In this document: positions 12,074-25,136 of the stretch, piece after piece
Layout of the letters: each line of letters begins with the position of its first letter
How positions within the stretch are numbered: the stretch's first letter is position 1
DNA from: Delphinapterus leucas
Lineage: Eukaryota; Chordata; Mammalia; Artiodactyla; Monodontidae
DNA length: 64,000 nucleotides
Direction: 5' to 3'
Assembly: GCF_002288925.2 (NCBI RefSeq)
Contig: NW_022098001.1
Span: 11,436,495 to 11,500,494 of the forward strand
Program-made: the position numbers and the translations under genes
The notes under the pieces: model-generated
The model's input: only the letters and a program-made list of their open reading frames with translations
What the model was told of the DNA's origin: nothing
Databases searched by the model: none

Positions 12074-13377
12074 AAACAAACTGATGTTATTTACAAGACC
12101 AACACAAAATCATATTGTTTCCAGGAATGTGGAAAAAAAAAAAACAACCGCTATTACAGTGGAAATATATGAGCCTTTCCACAAAGATCTTCACACTCTT
12201 TCCCCCAGAAGAGTGAACGTGGTTTCTACATCCACTTAAGACCTATAAAAACACACACATAACTTACTTTAACTGTGTTTTACAAGACTCCACATAAAAG
12301 GAACTGGCGCTAGGATTAAGTGGTGCTCTCTAGCAGCCTTCTCAGACAAGCCTCCCCAGGTTCACTGTATATCTCAACTTGTCGACAGGAGGGGCAATAG
12401 CAGTGGAAATTTAATGTCCCCTTTCAGTGCTGTCTCTTAGGCACTGTGATAACCTGCAGGTCTCGCTCTTCCAGCCCAGACTGATCTTCAAGTCGAACAT
12501 GCAGAAGATGCCTACTTGTATTATTTGGTTTATAATTATAAATAAAAGTAGAGAGTGAGTTTTTAAACTCATATGAGGATTATTGTGAGCACCACCAATA
12601 TTATGACTTTACCACTGGGTACAGAGTGACTAAACAATGCAGGTGGAACAGGAAGTCTTGGTAGTATCCTGAGTGTTCTAAACTCTGGCCTGCACATTAG
12701 CCTTTCTCCTCCTTATAAATCTCCAAATACATGGGATGGAGCACACAATGTACTCTTCAAGTAGTCAAAACTGGCATGTGACTTGCCTTGGTGTCCCCTT
12801 ACTCCATCCCACCCTCTCCTGGCCCCCTCACGTGATGGGCTCTGTGGAGACCATGTTTCCTCCACAATTCCAGGATGATTTTAGGAGCTCAGTGCCAGAT
12901 CATTATTACAGAGTAGAATTCAAGTCCTTAAAGACAGAGGTAATTCTACAACCTGTTCATCACATATAAACCCCCTCATGCAGAAACACTTAGCTGTTAT
13001 TATAAGAGATGATACATAAAATTAGCACATGGGAAATAACACCAAAATTTTCTTGATACTACACTCTACGAAAACATAGATCTATTTCTAAGAAACAAAA
13101 AGAAGCTATTTCTTACAACAATGACAACCTCATACTTTTAAGGAGCAACACACTGGATGGAGGCTTTTCATACTAGGTCTGTTGAGCACTAGTCACGTGA
13201 TCTGGGCCGACTGCCAAAAGATCACAAACTCCTGTGGCCACACTTCCTACCTGGCTCCATCCCCTCCATTCCTCTTTTCCACTGAACTTCCTGACCTCCA
13301 TTTTCACATCAAACCCCCAGTCTGTATCTCCGTCCCAGAAAAACCCTGTTCCTTCCCCCATGCCCAGAAACTACTAT

Positions 13378-13699
13378 TTTTTTTAAAGGAAATCTTTTTA
13401 TTTATTTATTTGTTTGTTTATTTATTTATTTATGGCTGCATTGGGTCTTCGTTGCTGTGCGGGGGCTTTTTCTCTAGTTGTGGTGAGCGGGGGCTACTCT
13501 TTGTTGCAGTATGTGGGCTTCTCATTGCGGTGGCTTCATTCGTTGCAGAGCACGGGCTCTAGGTGCGCCGGCTTCAGTAGTTGTGGCGCGCGGGCTTAGA
13601 TGCTCCGCAGCATGTGGAATCTTCCCGGACCAGGGCTCGAACCCGTGTCCCCTGCATTGGCAGGCGGATTCTTAACCACTACACCACCAGGGAAGTCCT
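13378..13699 (-). repeat. CHR SINE, long form
   Basis: Reverse copy flanked by an exact 13 bp duplication, cagaaactactat (13365-13377 and 13700-13712). Forms an inverted pair with the copy at 13946. Confidence 0.94.
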
Positions 13700-13945
13700 C
13701 AGAAACTACTATGAAAAGTAAAGACTGAACATACTATTCTCTCCATTTAAAGCATTCTAAGATTTTGAAGAAATTAGATTTTAAGGTACATAATTTAAAA
13801 CACAAAAGATTAAAAAATGTGAAGGCACAGAAGTACTCTAATCTCACACCCTCCATGAGCTTCTTAATAGCCAGCCACCAATATTCACTCATATGGTCAC
13901 AAAGGACATTTAATATTGTAGAAAACCAGCCCCAGAAAGAAGTTT

Positions 13946-14276
13946 GGGGCTTCCCTGGTGGCGCAGTGGTTAAGAATCCGCCTGCTAATGTGGGGGACAC
14001 AGGTTTGAGCCCTGGTCCAAGAAGATCCCACATGCCGCGGAGCAACTAAGCCCATACGCCACAAACAACTGAGCCTGTGCTCTAGAGCCCGTGAGCCACA
14101 ACTACTGAAGCCCACATGCTTAGAGCCCGTGCTCTGCAACAAGAGAAGCCACTGCAATGAGAAGCCCGCGCACTGCAACGAAGAGTAGCCCCCGCTCGCC
14201 GCAACTACAGAAAGCCTGCGTGCAGCAACGAAGACCCAACTCAGCCAAAAATAAATAAATAAATTATTTTTTTTTA
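13946..14276 (+). repeat. CHR SINE, long form
   Basis: Forward full-length copy; flanks share aaagaagttt. It lies about 420 bp from exon 4 and about 246 bp from an opposite-strand copy of the same long form. Confidence 0.93.
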
Positions 14277-14696
14277 AAAAGAAGTTTTGAAGAAGAAAGG
14301 GGTTCTATGGTCAAATAAGCTCAGGAAACAATACATAGTAGAGTTCCACTTTTCCCATACCCGGGAGAGGCAAAAGGCTATCATCCTCTGCTAATTGAGC
14401 AAATTGCATTTTACAAAAATAAGACAATTAGTAAGTAGCTTGTAAATCAGGTAGGCACCTCTAATACCATCATCACCAACTTATCTACCTCAGGGGGTTA
14501 TGTTTTCCCAAAAAGCATTCTAAGAGATAAAAAATCTTATCTTTATTCAAAAATCTCTCATCAGTAACTCAGATGCAAGTTAAAACGCCACAAATTAATA
14601 TGTATATGTATGTTTATCTCTACGTCTTTTGTATTTCTATCTTAACCAGGTCTCCCTCACGAAGAAACATAGTTAGTAATTATAAAGGTCACATAC

Positions 14697-14819
14697 CAGC
14701 TGTCGTATGTATTCCTGGATGGAGTTTGGATAAACAAGCACAGTGACTGCAACCAAGGTGTTCAGGGCAAAATCAAAGATCTGGTAACAGAAGAATGGGA
14801 TGATCCAGGCCGCGTGTTG
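14697..14819 (-). CDS. LAPTM4B: LAPTM4B coding exon 4 (residues 96-136)
   Basis: A 123 nt exon (41 codons) between acceptor atgtttag and donor gtatgt. It encodes QHAAWIIPFFCYQIFDFALN, then TLVAVTVLVY and PNSIQEYIRQL: TM3 (about residues 100-125) followed by the second lumenal loop. Asp111 sits inside TM3; acidic residues there have been connected with sphingolipid interaction in the human protein. Differences from human as I recall it are conservative (R to H, M to T, I to V twice). An inverted pair of long CHR SINEs lies about 420 bp downstream in intron 4. Confidence 0.96.
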
Positions 14820-15181
14820 CTAAACATAAGACAGGACAGGATGTTAGTATTTAATATGTTCAATATTACAAAACAATATTTTTTTGAATTCAGAGAAATC
14901 TTTTCTTAATCTGAAGGGAAACGGGGGAGTAGAAATTCATTAAAGCAGGTCATGATGGCAACTTGCTAAACCAAACAAAAGCAGCGAACCAGCAAGCCTC
15001 AGTGAACACTTCTGAGACTGTAACACTGGTTTTCCACGTAACATTAGCAAGAGATTTAAACTTTTAAAGATTCTTACAGGAAACTGAGAACAATCATTCC
15101 TCACTCCTTACAGATAGCTGCACAGATACTTGTGTAAGGGACCAAGGAAAAGGCCCAGGACCTTATTTCTAAGCTGCTTAC
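14820..15181 (-). other. LAPTM4B: LAPTM4B intron 3
   Basis: Short 362 bp intron without interspersed repeats. It is bounded by donor gtaagcagc and acceptor atgtttag. Confidence 0.9.
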
Positions 15182-15255
15182 CTTGTATGCTCCGTAAGTA
15201 GCCATTGCACAGATCAGGATCATGAGAAGAGAAATTGCGATAGCAATGCACATGT
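15182..15255 (-). CDS. LAPTM4B: LAPTM4B coding exon 3 (residues 71-95)
   Basis: A 74 nt exon between acceptor ttttttgcag and donor gtaagcagc. Joined to the single base from exon 2 it gives Asn, then MCIAIAISLLMILICAMATY and GAYK, which is TM2 and its cytosolic edge. Sequence matches the human form residue for residue as far as I recall. Phase runs from 1 to 0. It is separated from exon 4 by an intron of only 362 bp, the shortest in the window. Confidence 0.96.
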
Positions 15256-15599
15256 CTGCAAAAAAGTTTTTTTTAAAAAAGAAAGTCAGTAGTAGCTCCA
15301 CTGTTTTAACATTTTTTAAAGTCACTCCTCAAAGGCATTTTGTTTATAAACCAATTATAGACAAGAACTTTATACTAAGTTAAACACCAGAGTTCCTTTG
15401 GAATCTGAGACGACGATTGTTAAGGGAAGCAAAGTGCCTAAAAGATTTTCTCCCTAAATCACACATAGGTCTATATTAAATATATCCATAAATATATCTA
15501 TGTATATATATTTCAAAGTTTGGTCTTCTGGTCCACTGAATTATATATATAACAAATGAGGTATTCTTTTTCTTATCAGGACCTTTATGTCTCTGTTTA

Positions 15600-16010
15600 G
15601 TCTAGAGCCCACCAACCTCTCCAATCTCCTCTCATCCCATCCCACACTTTCCTACTCACTATAATCCAGCCATACCATTTAGTTCACTAAACACAGCCAG
15701 ACCATCCCATGCCAGGGCCTCACATTTGCAGTTCCCACCGAATAGAAGTAATGTCGCTCATATTTTCACGTGATTGGCTCCGCCTTTTTAATCATTCAGC
15801 TCAACACCTCCAAGATCTTCCCTGGCCATCCTAGCTAATGTGACCCTCCCAGTCATGCCCACGTGGCTGCTGTATTTTCTTTACGGCATGTTTCACTACT
15901 ATCTTGCTCATTCGTGTACTGTCTCTGCTAGAGGAACCTTCCTGAGGAAAAGGAGCTGCTGCTGTGTCTCGTTCACTACTGCAACCTCAACACCGAGAAG
16001 GTGACAGATG
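15600..16010 (+). repeat. L2 LINE relic
   Basis: Pyrimidine-rich sequence with the L2 pattern: 'ccagggcctcacatttgcag', 'cctccaagatcttccctggc' and a trailing 'gtctcgttcactactgcaac'. Diverged. Confidence 0.6.
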
Positions 16011-16434
16011 CCGCATGTGCGCGCTGAGCACTTGTACTGTGGTCAATCTGCATTGAGATGTGCCGGAAGACTGAAATGTACTCCTCATTTCAAGGACTTA
16101 GTGTCAAAAACAAAAAAAAAATCCCATTAATGATTTTTATACTGATTACAAGCTGAAATAATATTTGGGATATACTGAGTTAAATACATTGTTAAAGTTA
16201 ATCACCTGTTTGTTGTTACCTTTTTAAATGAGGCTACTAGGAAATTTAAAATGACTTGTGTGCTTGTATCATATCTTTGTTGAATAGAGCAGCTCTAGTA
16301 CAAAGCCTGTTTCACAGTAGGTACAAACTGAAGACTTATTCTGATTAGAAGTACAGTATATCTGGGTTTCTGAAGGTAACGTGTAGGGTTATAATCAGGC
16401 TAAGAGAGTACAAAAACCCTTGCAGTAAAGTATC

Positions 16435-16640
16435 TGTACAGTGCTGAGAGTTTCCAAGGCATTTTCACAGATACCTCATTGAGTCTTCATTACTCTGAGG
16501 TAGATGTTACTGTGCCCAGTGAATGGATTATGAAACCAGGGCTCGGAGGTCATGTAACCTGCTGAGATAGCATTTGCATCAAAAGGGTAAACTATGACTA
16601 ATCCAGCTCTTATGATTCAAATCTTTGGCTCTCTCTGCTA
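16435..16640 (+). repeat. MIR SINE relic
   Basis: MIR-like core: 'cattactctgaggtagatgt' and 'ccagggctcggaggtcatgt'. Low identity, tentative. Confidence 0.5.
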
Positions 16641-17625
16641 TACGATGCTGCTTCTACTTAAGCTTTAAATACTGACCAAATGAACCAACCTAGGCTGCCA
16701 CTTGCTACGGGTATTTCTCCAAAGGAAAGCATTCCAGTTCTAGAGCCACCCACACTATATCCTCAGCTTCAGAGATGAGAGGATATTTTAAGCAGGTCTA
16801 CAAACAGAATCATAAGGGCAAAGTACTTTCTGTGTCAGATGTATATATATCAACAAAGACCATTTGGCACCTTAAAAAAAATGAAGCTTCCTTAAAATGG
16901 TCTCTAGATTTAATGCAGCACATTTATAATAAAGCTGATGACTTTTACTAAAGGAGTAAAAATTTGATTCTCAAAAAAAAAGGTTATAAGAGAATCAAGA
17001 GATAATTAATACTAGTCAGTACTTAAAAGAGCATGATTTCTCTCAGGATACATATATATTTTATAGTTTACTTTATAATTTTAATGCTAAATGAACTCAC
17101 CTTCCCTTATTATGAGGGAAGAGGTACCAACAAGGACATTTCACGTATGCCTCACAGTATTTTTGGCGGGCAAGTAACCTGCCCAAGGTTGCCCAGCTGG
17201 CAAGTGGTGGATGAGCTATTCTACCCCAGAAGTTTAACTCCAGAGGCAATGCTCTTAGCCACCATGCTACCCAGCTGCGAAGGAGGTAAAGCAAATGCAG
17301 TAGTGGAGGTCAAAGTCCTGGGAAACCAGAGAGCCTCCCTAAAAGGAGTGGACATCCTTTATTATGTGCAAAGCCTATCAGAACTTGTAGTAATCTCTAA
17401 AACTTGATTGAACTCAGGCAGAAATTTTTTATTTTCTTTGTCTTACTTTGACGGTTTCCAAATTCGGTACAAGCCTATTTTATAATGAGAAAAAATGAGT
17501 TTTATAAAAGCTAGCCCATTAGAGGATACTCTTTGACTCCCTCATAGATCTTAAGAGAAATAGAGAGACAGAGAGAGAAACAAGCAAACAAAAAAATCTA
17601 AGGCTTTATTTAAAAATAAAAATAT

Positions 17626-17920
17626 GGGGCTTCCCTGGTGGTGCAGTGGTTGAGAGTCTGCCTGCCGATGCAGGGGACACGGTTTCGAGCCCTGGTCTGG
17701 GAGGATCCCACATGCCGCGGAGCAACTGGGCCCGTGAGCCACAATTACTGAGCCTGCGCGTCTGGAGCCTGTGCTCCACAACAAGAGAGGCCGCGACAGT
17801 GAGAGGCCTGCGCGTGCGCACTGCGATAAAGAGTGGCCCCCACTTGCCGCAACTAAAGAAAGCCCTCACACGGAAACGAAGACCGAACGCAGCAAAAATA
17901 AATAAATAAATATTTTTAAA
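17626..17920 (+). repeat. CHR SINE, intermediate form
   Basis: Forward copy combining the GTTGAGAGTC head with the long tail (GAGTGGCCCCCACTTGCC). Ends in AAATAAATAAATA. No clear duplication because the flanks are A-rich. Confidence 0.92.
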
Positions 17921-19629
17921 AAGAAAAAAAATATATAAATATAATGGTTACATTAATATTTATGTTATAATAAAATTTATATAAATTATCTTTTATATTA
18001 ATATTAGGCATATCAATAAAACCTTTATTAATATAAAATATTAATACAGAATAAAACACTAAAATCTTGAATAACTTTATGTCCTATTCTGGAAAAAAAA
18101 GAAAACCACTCCAGAACAAAATCTCACATAATCATTAAAATTTTTTAAATTTCCATCTTTTTCAAAGAATATAAATCTCAGGAGAAACTTAAAAGGCACA
18201 AATAAAATGAAAGTCATAAAGTATCCTATCACCACTCACAATGAGATACCACAGAAAAAATGTTAATTTGAGATGAGGAAATTTTCAAAATTCTATTCCT
18301 ATTAATGACTACACCAACCACACTGAACAGACTGAATATATCACAAGCATGTCAAATAGCTTAGGTAGGATCAAAGCGTAAATCAAATAAAAACACAGAG
18401 CAGAGAAGATAAAACAGGTTAATGAACCTTGTATCTCCTAGCAACCTAGAGCACAAGTCAGCTCCTCTGAAGTAGTGTGCGGCGTACCATGATGAACATG
18501 AGAGTTACTCTGAGGAATGAAAATTCATTTCTTTTATAATTATGTCAACAGGCAAATGAGTAACTGGTCCTACTAACAATATAGAAATGTTTACAATCGG
18601 TAAAGTACTGGTCAGTGACAGGAATATCCTTTACTTATTCTTTGCACAGCAGCTCCACCAACCAAAGTCAGAGCACACTGTGGGCAAGTTGTTTCCTAAA
18701 TTAAATTCCTGGCTTAATGACTCAGTTCTAATTTGAAAAGGTTCCAAAGAAAAGCTACACCACAGGCCACAAAGGCATAATTAGAAAGCATTTCCTGATA
18801 CTTAGTCAATTAATCATTGAAATAGAATAGGCATATAAAGGAGTTTCCCCGAAATGCCTTTGTTAAAATAATCTTTCTAATTCTACTCTTCCTTAACATT
18901 TCTTGGGTTTGTGTCCTTCCCATAAAACTGGTAGCTAGATAGATAACTAACACCTGATTTATGCTCTCACATCATACTTGCCTAGTCACGAGTCATTCTT
19001 ATGGCTCAATTTTCGGCCATGTTTTTGGCTCATGAAAACAAACAGTATTTGGGGTATAGTTTCACCATTAAGTCTAGAGGAGAACTATTTTCAGATGAAC
19101 TCACAGCAACAGTATGAGCTACTGAGAGCAAAATACAAAAGCCCTCAACCCCTGCGGGGGTAAACACAAAACCCAGGTAAGTCCCTCCTATGGGGCCTCA
19201 CGTTCTGAGGTTGAAAGCTTGGGAAAGAATAAGCATAAGGCACTAATTTTATTCCCCTAAAACAGAAGCAAAGCTCTAATATACTTTTTGTTATTTGTGT
19301 GGCAATTGTTTATAACTTTTTATTGAAGTAAATTCAGATATAAGAGGGGTTTCTTGTAACTTGCTAATTTACAACTTTATTCTTAAACCCAAAATTTATT
19401 TCATGAATACTAAACAGGTGTGTAACATGGGATAAAAATGTGAGGCCACAGAGATTAAGAGGACATAATCTTTGCTCTCAGATGCTTAGCATCTACTAGG
19501 AAGGGATGGAAGAATTCAATAGCAGATAACAGATGACAAGCTAGGGGAGTTCAGAGGGGACAATATTTTCAGCCAAGAGGAACAAAAAAGAATTTATGGG
19601 AGGATGTGGTTATTTGGGCTGGGTCTTTT

Positions 19630-19985
19630 TTTCCCCTCATAAATTTTCTGTATTAAGATATAATTCACATTCTATAAAATGCACCCTTTGAAAAAGCATA
19701 TATATAATTCAGTGGGTTTTTTAGTCACGAAGTTGCACAGCCATCACCACTAATTCCAGAATATTTTCATTCTCCCAAAAAAAAAAACCCCTCTATACCC
19801 TTAGAAGTCACTCCCCATTCCCCCCCACCCTCCAGCCCCTGGCAACCATTAAGGTACTTTCTATCTCTTTAGATCTGCCTATACTGTACATGTCATATAA
19901 ATGGAATCATACAATATGCGGCCTTCTGTGTCTGGCTTATCTCATTTAGAATAATATTTTCAAGGTTCATACATGTTGTCAGGTG
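19630..19985 (-). mobile_element. Old L1 3' fragment, reverse
   Basis: Plus-strand text aagatataattcacattcta, then 'cagccatcaccactaattcc' and 'aaatggaatcatacaatatg', is the reverse complement of an older L1 3' region found across mammals. Confidence 0.7.
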
Positions 19986-20182
19986 TTAAGATTTAAACTA
20001 TAAGTTACAAAGGATTAGTTAGTTAAGTAATATACGGAAAATGTCAAGTTCAGCGAATCTCTGTTAACTCCTCACTTTCTAAGATAAGGAAATTAGCTCC
20101 TGCCAGCTATTCTCATATTGAGAAATTTATACTGACATAATTAAGTCTCATAAAGGTTGCTTATATAAAAACAGAAAAACCT

Positions 20183-20578
20183 GGACTTCCCTGTTGGCGC
20201 AGTGGTTAAGAATCCGCCTGCCAATGCAGGAGGCACGTGTTCAAGCCCTGGTCCGGGAAGATCCCACATGCCGTGGAGCAACTAAGCCCGTGCGCCACAA
20301 CTACTGAGCCTGTGCTCTAGAACCTGCGAACCACAACTACTGAGCCCACGTGCCACATCTACTGAAGCCCGCACACCACAACAACTGAAGCCCACGCACC
20401 TAGAGCCCGTGCTCTGCAACAAGAGAAGACACTGCAATGAGAAGCCCACGCACCTCAAGGAAGAGTAGCCCCCGCTCGCTGCAACAAGAGAAAGCCCACG
20501 TGCAGCAACGAAGACCCAACGCAGCCAAACATACATACATACGTACATACATACATACATAAATAAATTTAAAAACAG
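20183..20578 (+). repeat. CHR SINE, long form with microsatellite tail
   Basis: Forward copy about 396 bp long. Longer than usual because one internal unit (ctgagcccacgtgccacatc) is repeated and the tail became (CATA)n. Flanks share acagaaaaacc. Confidence 0.92.
20528..20562 (+). repeat. (CATA)n microsatellite in a SINE tail
   Basis: Eight CATA-type units with one CGTA variant, derived from the A-rich SINE tail. Confidence 0.9.
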
Positions 20579-21299
20579 AAACAGAAAAACCAATAAGGAG
20601 CATTTACATTTTTTGTAATTATGGTCACTGGAGAACCAAGATGTGTGACTAGACCCTAAGAGAAGGAAATAAAATAAATTTAATAAAAAATATTCATGAT
20701 CTATTTGGAACAATTCTGGAAACATTACTGCTGGACACTAAAGAAGACTTGCACAATTGGAAAGGCATAAGTTTTAATTAGACTTTTTAAAGATTTCACA
20801 TCTCTATAAACTTACTAAAAATCATGAAGTTGTACATTTTAAATGGGTAGGTTTTACAGCATACAAAGTATAGCGCAATAAAGTCGTTTTTCAAAAAAAC
20901 AGATGTCCAAAATACAACATGTAAAGATGTTGCTTCTCCCTCAGCTAATCAACAAATTTAACAGTCAGAGATATACAGCAGTAGTTCCTGACAACTAGAC
21001 ATGTGGTGCTCAAGCAGATTTCTGAAAAAGAAGGTAGGTTAGTCCTACCATATACTACACATATTTGCAGGAGAGGTGGTGAACTGGCACCAAGCTTTCA
21101 TTCCCACCTTCTGAAGTGCCTTCCTATTCTGCAGAGGCTAGAAAGCTAAAATCTAAATTTCCCAGATTCCCTTACAACTAACTAACTGGGTGCTGGAAGC
21201 ATACAGGTTTTCCCAATTAGACGCAGACACATAACAAAGACTCTCCCTTCTGACCAAACACCTTAGGCTCTACCCTTGGCCCACTTAGTCAAGTTTTGG

Positions 21300-21651
21300 C
21301 AAGAATCCTACGGAGTTAGTGTACCTCACTCTTGGTATCCAATGACTCTGCTATCTGGTCAAATTCCTTATTTTTCACCCTCAATAGCATATCACCCTGG
21401 TCTGCCTTTAGGAAGAGTCCTGTTGAGTTATCTAGCAAGAATCCCCCAGCCTTGATGTTTCCTCTTAGTGATTTTCCATTCGCTGACCTCCACCCTGCTC
21501 CTTGGCTATAAACGCCACCTGTCCTTTTTGGAGGGGGAATTGAGCTTGATTTTTCTCCCCTACTGCAAGGCCCCCACTACAGTAGCCACTCTTGAATAAA
21601 GTCTTCCTTATCATCTTTATCAAGCATCTGAATAATTTTTTCATTAACACA
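21300..21651 (+). mobile_element. LTR-like element, class unassigned
   Basis: Right part looks like a retroviral LTR: tggctataaacgcc (TATA-like), then actcttgaataaagtcttcc (polyadenylation signal), ending at taacaca (21651). The left edge is not defined and no target duplication was found. No internal retroviral genes nearby, so at most a solo LTR. Confidence 0.5.
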
Positions 21652-22096
21652 GTAAAGTTGAAAAAGCAAGTCTCAGAAGAAGGCATACTGTGTGAATCCA
21701 CAATATAAAGTTCAACCATGTGAAACTTAAACAATAGATCACTGAGTGATACAAATATACGTGGTAAGTTTATACAGAAAAGCAAAAGAATGATAAACAG
21801 TTCAGAAGAGTGGCAGCTATCTCCAAGATCAGAGGGGCTCTTTCGAAAGTTAAGGTAAATTTCAATTCCTCAAATCAAGTTGTGGGTGCACAAGTACTTA
21901 CAATTACTCAGCTTATTTTATAAACATTGTTTTACACTTAATCAATATTTAATAAGAGGTAATCCTATAAAGAATGAGGAACTCCAAATTATTGTTAATG
22001 AAAACAGCAAGATAGGTGTTCACTGTATAGCAAACTTTTCTGAAAGGTTTGAATTTTTTCAAAATAAAGATTTGAAGTAAAAAAACAAAAAGATCC

Positions 22097-22342
22097 TGGG
22101 CTTCCCTAGTGGCGCAGTGGTTGAGAGTCCGCCTGCCAATGCAGGGGACGTGGGTTCGTGCCCCGGTCCGGGAAGATCCCACANNNNNNNNNNNNNNNNN
22201 NNNNNNNNNNNNNNNNNNNNNNNNNNNNNNNNNNNNNNNNNNNNNNNNNNNNNNNNNNNNNNNNNNNNNNNNNNNNNNNNNNNGCAACGGGAGAGCCCAC
22301 AACAGTGAGAGGCCCGCGTACCGCAAAAAAAAAAAAAAAAAA
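22097..22342 (+). repeat. CHR SINE, short form, containing an assembly gap
   Basis: Head (22097-22183) and tail (22284-22342) both match the short consensus. The middle is replaced by 100 N. By comparison with complete copies only about 66 bases are missing. Confidence 0.92.
22184..22283. other. Assembly gap (100 N)
   Basis: Exactly 100 unknown bases, a placeholder length, lying in the GC-rich centre of a SINE. Confidence 1.
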
Positions 22343-23075
22343 AGATACTAATACTAAATCTATGTTAAATTGTAAATCACATCCTAATTTCAAAACCACT
22401 GAAATGCAAACAACAAAATGCACCATCAGAGAAGCAGCACTGGACACCTGTGCTAGTTTAGTTCCTGCTCAGTCGCTGGCAAACTCAAACAAATAAGGAA
22501 TTCTACAGGCTTAATGTATCTAATTTTTAAAAAGTCACTTTCACCAAGTTTGGTTAAGTGGAACACTGGATAAGGAGGTGAATGATTCTACCAGATGTCT
22601 TCCATTTGTCTTTCCAAACCCACTCTCACCATCCAGTTATCTGCCCTAGCAGGCACACAGGTATAGGCCATCAACAGGGCTCCCTTACCCTGTGGCGTTA
22701 GTTGAGTTCACTCAATAAGGAGTCCAGACAAAGGATCGGAGAGAGGAAGAGGCTGCCCCCTGCTGTGAGGCTGCCTCGGGTTGGCCCTGGACCAAAAAGG
22801 TAGCATGGCTCCTTATAAGGAGTTCAACTCTGTATGACTCTCATTTCCAGCTCTAGTAGCCACTGCCTCCCATCTCTCTTTCAGATCTAGGGGTGGTAAC
22901 AGCTGGTCTTGATTAAGCAAATTACTTCACCATCCCTAGTCTTCTTACACCTCCATCTTTGTAAAAAGATTTTGAAAATAAATATTCATTGAATTATCCT
23001 TGTAAAAAAATAAGATGTAGTCAAGGTGTAGAATATGTAACCTTTTGAGCCATGTGACTTAAAATATAAAGAGAT

Positions 23076-23258
23076 GGGACTTCCCTGGTGGTCCAGTGAT
23101 TAAGACTCTGTGCTCCCAATGCAGGGGGCCCGGGTTCGATCCCTGGTCAGGGAACTAGATCCCACCTGCCGCAACTAAAAGAGCCCACATGCCACGACAA
23201 AGACCTGGCGCAACCAAACAAATAAATAAATAAATATTTTTTAAAAAAGAAAAAAGCC
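23076..23258 (+). repeat. Old CHR-type SINE
   Basis: Head GGGACTTCCCTGGTGGTCCAG, CCCGGGTTCGATCCCTGGTC box, AAATAAATAAATA tail. Flanks share aaagagatg. About 180 bp. Confidence 0.88.
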
Positions 23259-23529
23259 AAAGAGATGACAGGATGGAAGGATGGGAGGATAGAGGGATGA
23301 AAATAAAGGGCCAGGATGGTCCTGTGGCTCCGCTCTCCCGGCTGTCGCATATGTATGTCTACTTCCTCAAGACACTGGCACGTCACACACAAGTGGACAA
23401 GCTCTGCAGACCAAGTGCCCCGCTGGTTTGAGGCTATGTGAACAGACAGCAGGTAGGCAGCCTGGGCCTTTCCCAATGTGGTGCCAAGAGCCATATGGAA
23501 AGCCTCAGCCGATCTTCTTTTCCCTTCTG

Positions 23530-23960
23530 TTTCTTAGTTTGTATTACCAAAACTTTCAAACATACACAGAAGTATAATGAATCTCCAGCACCCATTCTGT
23601 TTGGATTGTTTCATCTCTTCACTTCTGTCCATTCTACCACTGGTGGAAATCTGGACTGTTTCCAGTTTTTGGCTATTATGAATAAAGCGACCGTGGCCAT
23701 TTTTATACATGGCTAATGATGGACACAAGCATTCATTTACTGTAGGGTACATACCTAGGAGTGAAACTGCTGGGTCATAGGGTGGATGTATATCTATATA
23801 GCTTTGGTTTTCCCAAAGTGGTTGAACGATTTACACTCCCAGCTGTAGCTTGAGAAATCCAGTGGTTCCAAAGCCGTATCAACAGGTGGCATTGTCAGTT
23901 CTGTTCATGTTGCCATTTTGAAGGGGTGGAGTGATTCACTACTGTGCTTGTAATTTGCAT
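23530..23960 (-). mobile_element. Old L1 fragment, reverse
   Basis: Contains tggctattatgaataaagcg and 'gggtacatacctaggagtga', the reverse complement of a conserved part near the L1 ORF2 end. Confidence 0.7.
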
Positions 23961-24223
23961 TTCTTTTACAACTAATAATGTGGAGAATATTTTCAGGTGC
24001 TTATTGGTCATATGGATACCTTCTCTGATGAAGTTATCTGTTTTTCTCTTCTTGATTTCACCCAGAACCACTGACTATAAAGACCATCATTTCTCCAATA
24101 AATGCAGTAGTGTTTTTATCCTAAACCAGGTTCCTATATACAGTAAACAAATTCTTCATTATTTTTATGGCCATTTCCTTCCCAGGGCAGGTGAATAAAG
24201 TAAGTTTGGCTTGAATGACAATT

Positions 24224-24527
24224 CTTTTTTTAACTTTTTTTTTTTCCCAAATGTATTTATTTATGGCTGTGTTGGGTCTTCGTTTCTGTTCGAGGGCTTT
24301 CTCTAGTTGTGGCAAGCGGGGGCCACCCTTCATCGCGGTGCGCAGGCCTCTCACTATCGCGGCCTCTCTTGTTGCGGAGCACAGGCTCCAGACGCACAGG
24401 CTCAGTAATTGTGGCTCACGGGCCCAGTTGCTCCGCGGCACGTGGGATCTTCCCAGACCAGGGCTCGAACCCGTGTCTCCTGCATTGGCAGGCGGATTCT
24501 CAACCACTGTGCCACCAGGGAAGCCCC
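24224..24527 (-). repeat. CHR SINE, intermediate form
   Basis: Reverse copy flanked by an exact 12 bp duplication, tgaatgacaatt (24212-24223 and 24528-24539). Confidence 0.94.
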
Positions 24528-25136
24528 TGAATGACAATTTTGCTACAAAATGAATCAGAAATTAATTTGGATGATCTGTTTGGCATTATGTTTGGCTCTG
24601 ACACTTCCTGTTACAGTTCCTTGCCAGTCCATTAAAATTTCACAAATAAAATTTCATGAAGTCTACTTATTTGAATTCTACCTGTTTCTCTTTGCCCCCT
24701 CACGTCCTTTTTCCGTTCCAGAATCTAATCCAGGGTCTTGTACTGCATGTAGTTGTATCTCCTTTGTTTCCTCCCATCTATGACAGTTCCCAGTCTTTCC
24801 TAGCATAGTCAATTTTTGATTACATAAATACGTTTATTTGTAAATTATAAATATATATTACAATTTTTTGTATATAAATTACGTAAAAATACAAATGTTG
24901 AAGAGATAGGTGTTTTTAAAAAGAGAACTCTTTATATTTTTTTCTTTATCCCAGTGGATTCTCCTATATGCCCCATTTTAATATAAATCATAGGGATCTG
25001 ACTTTCTTCTACCAGATCATTTTAGGAAAAGATCACATGGAAAAGTGAGATACACTCCTGCTCTGTCCTTCTGGATAAAACCTTGAGATGGCTACCACCA
25101 TTCCAAAAAGATATCAACCTAAAATTTCTATACACC

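Larger units (their letters stand above)
10460..14696 (-). other. LAPTM4B: LAPTM4B intron 4
   Basis: About 4.2 kb. Contains CHR SINEs at 10693, 11859, 13378 and 13946 and an L1 3' end at 11195-11380. The segments 11400-11850, 12250-13360 and 14290-14690 show no assignable feature; a 77-codon frame at 12736-12969 has no family resemblance. Confidence 0.85.
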
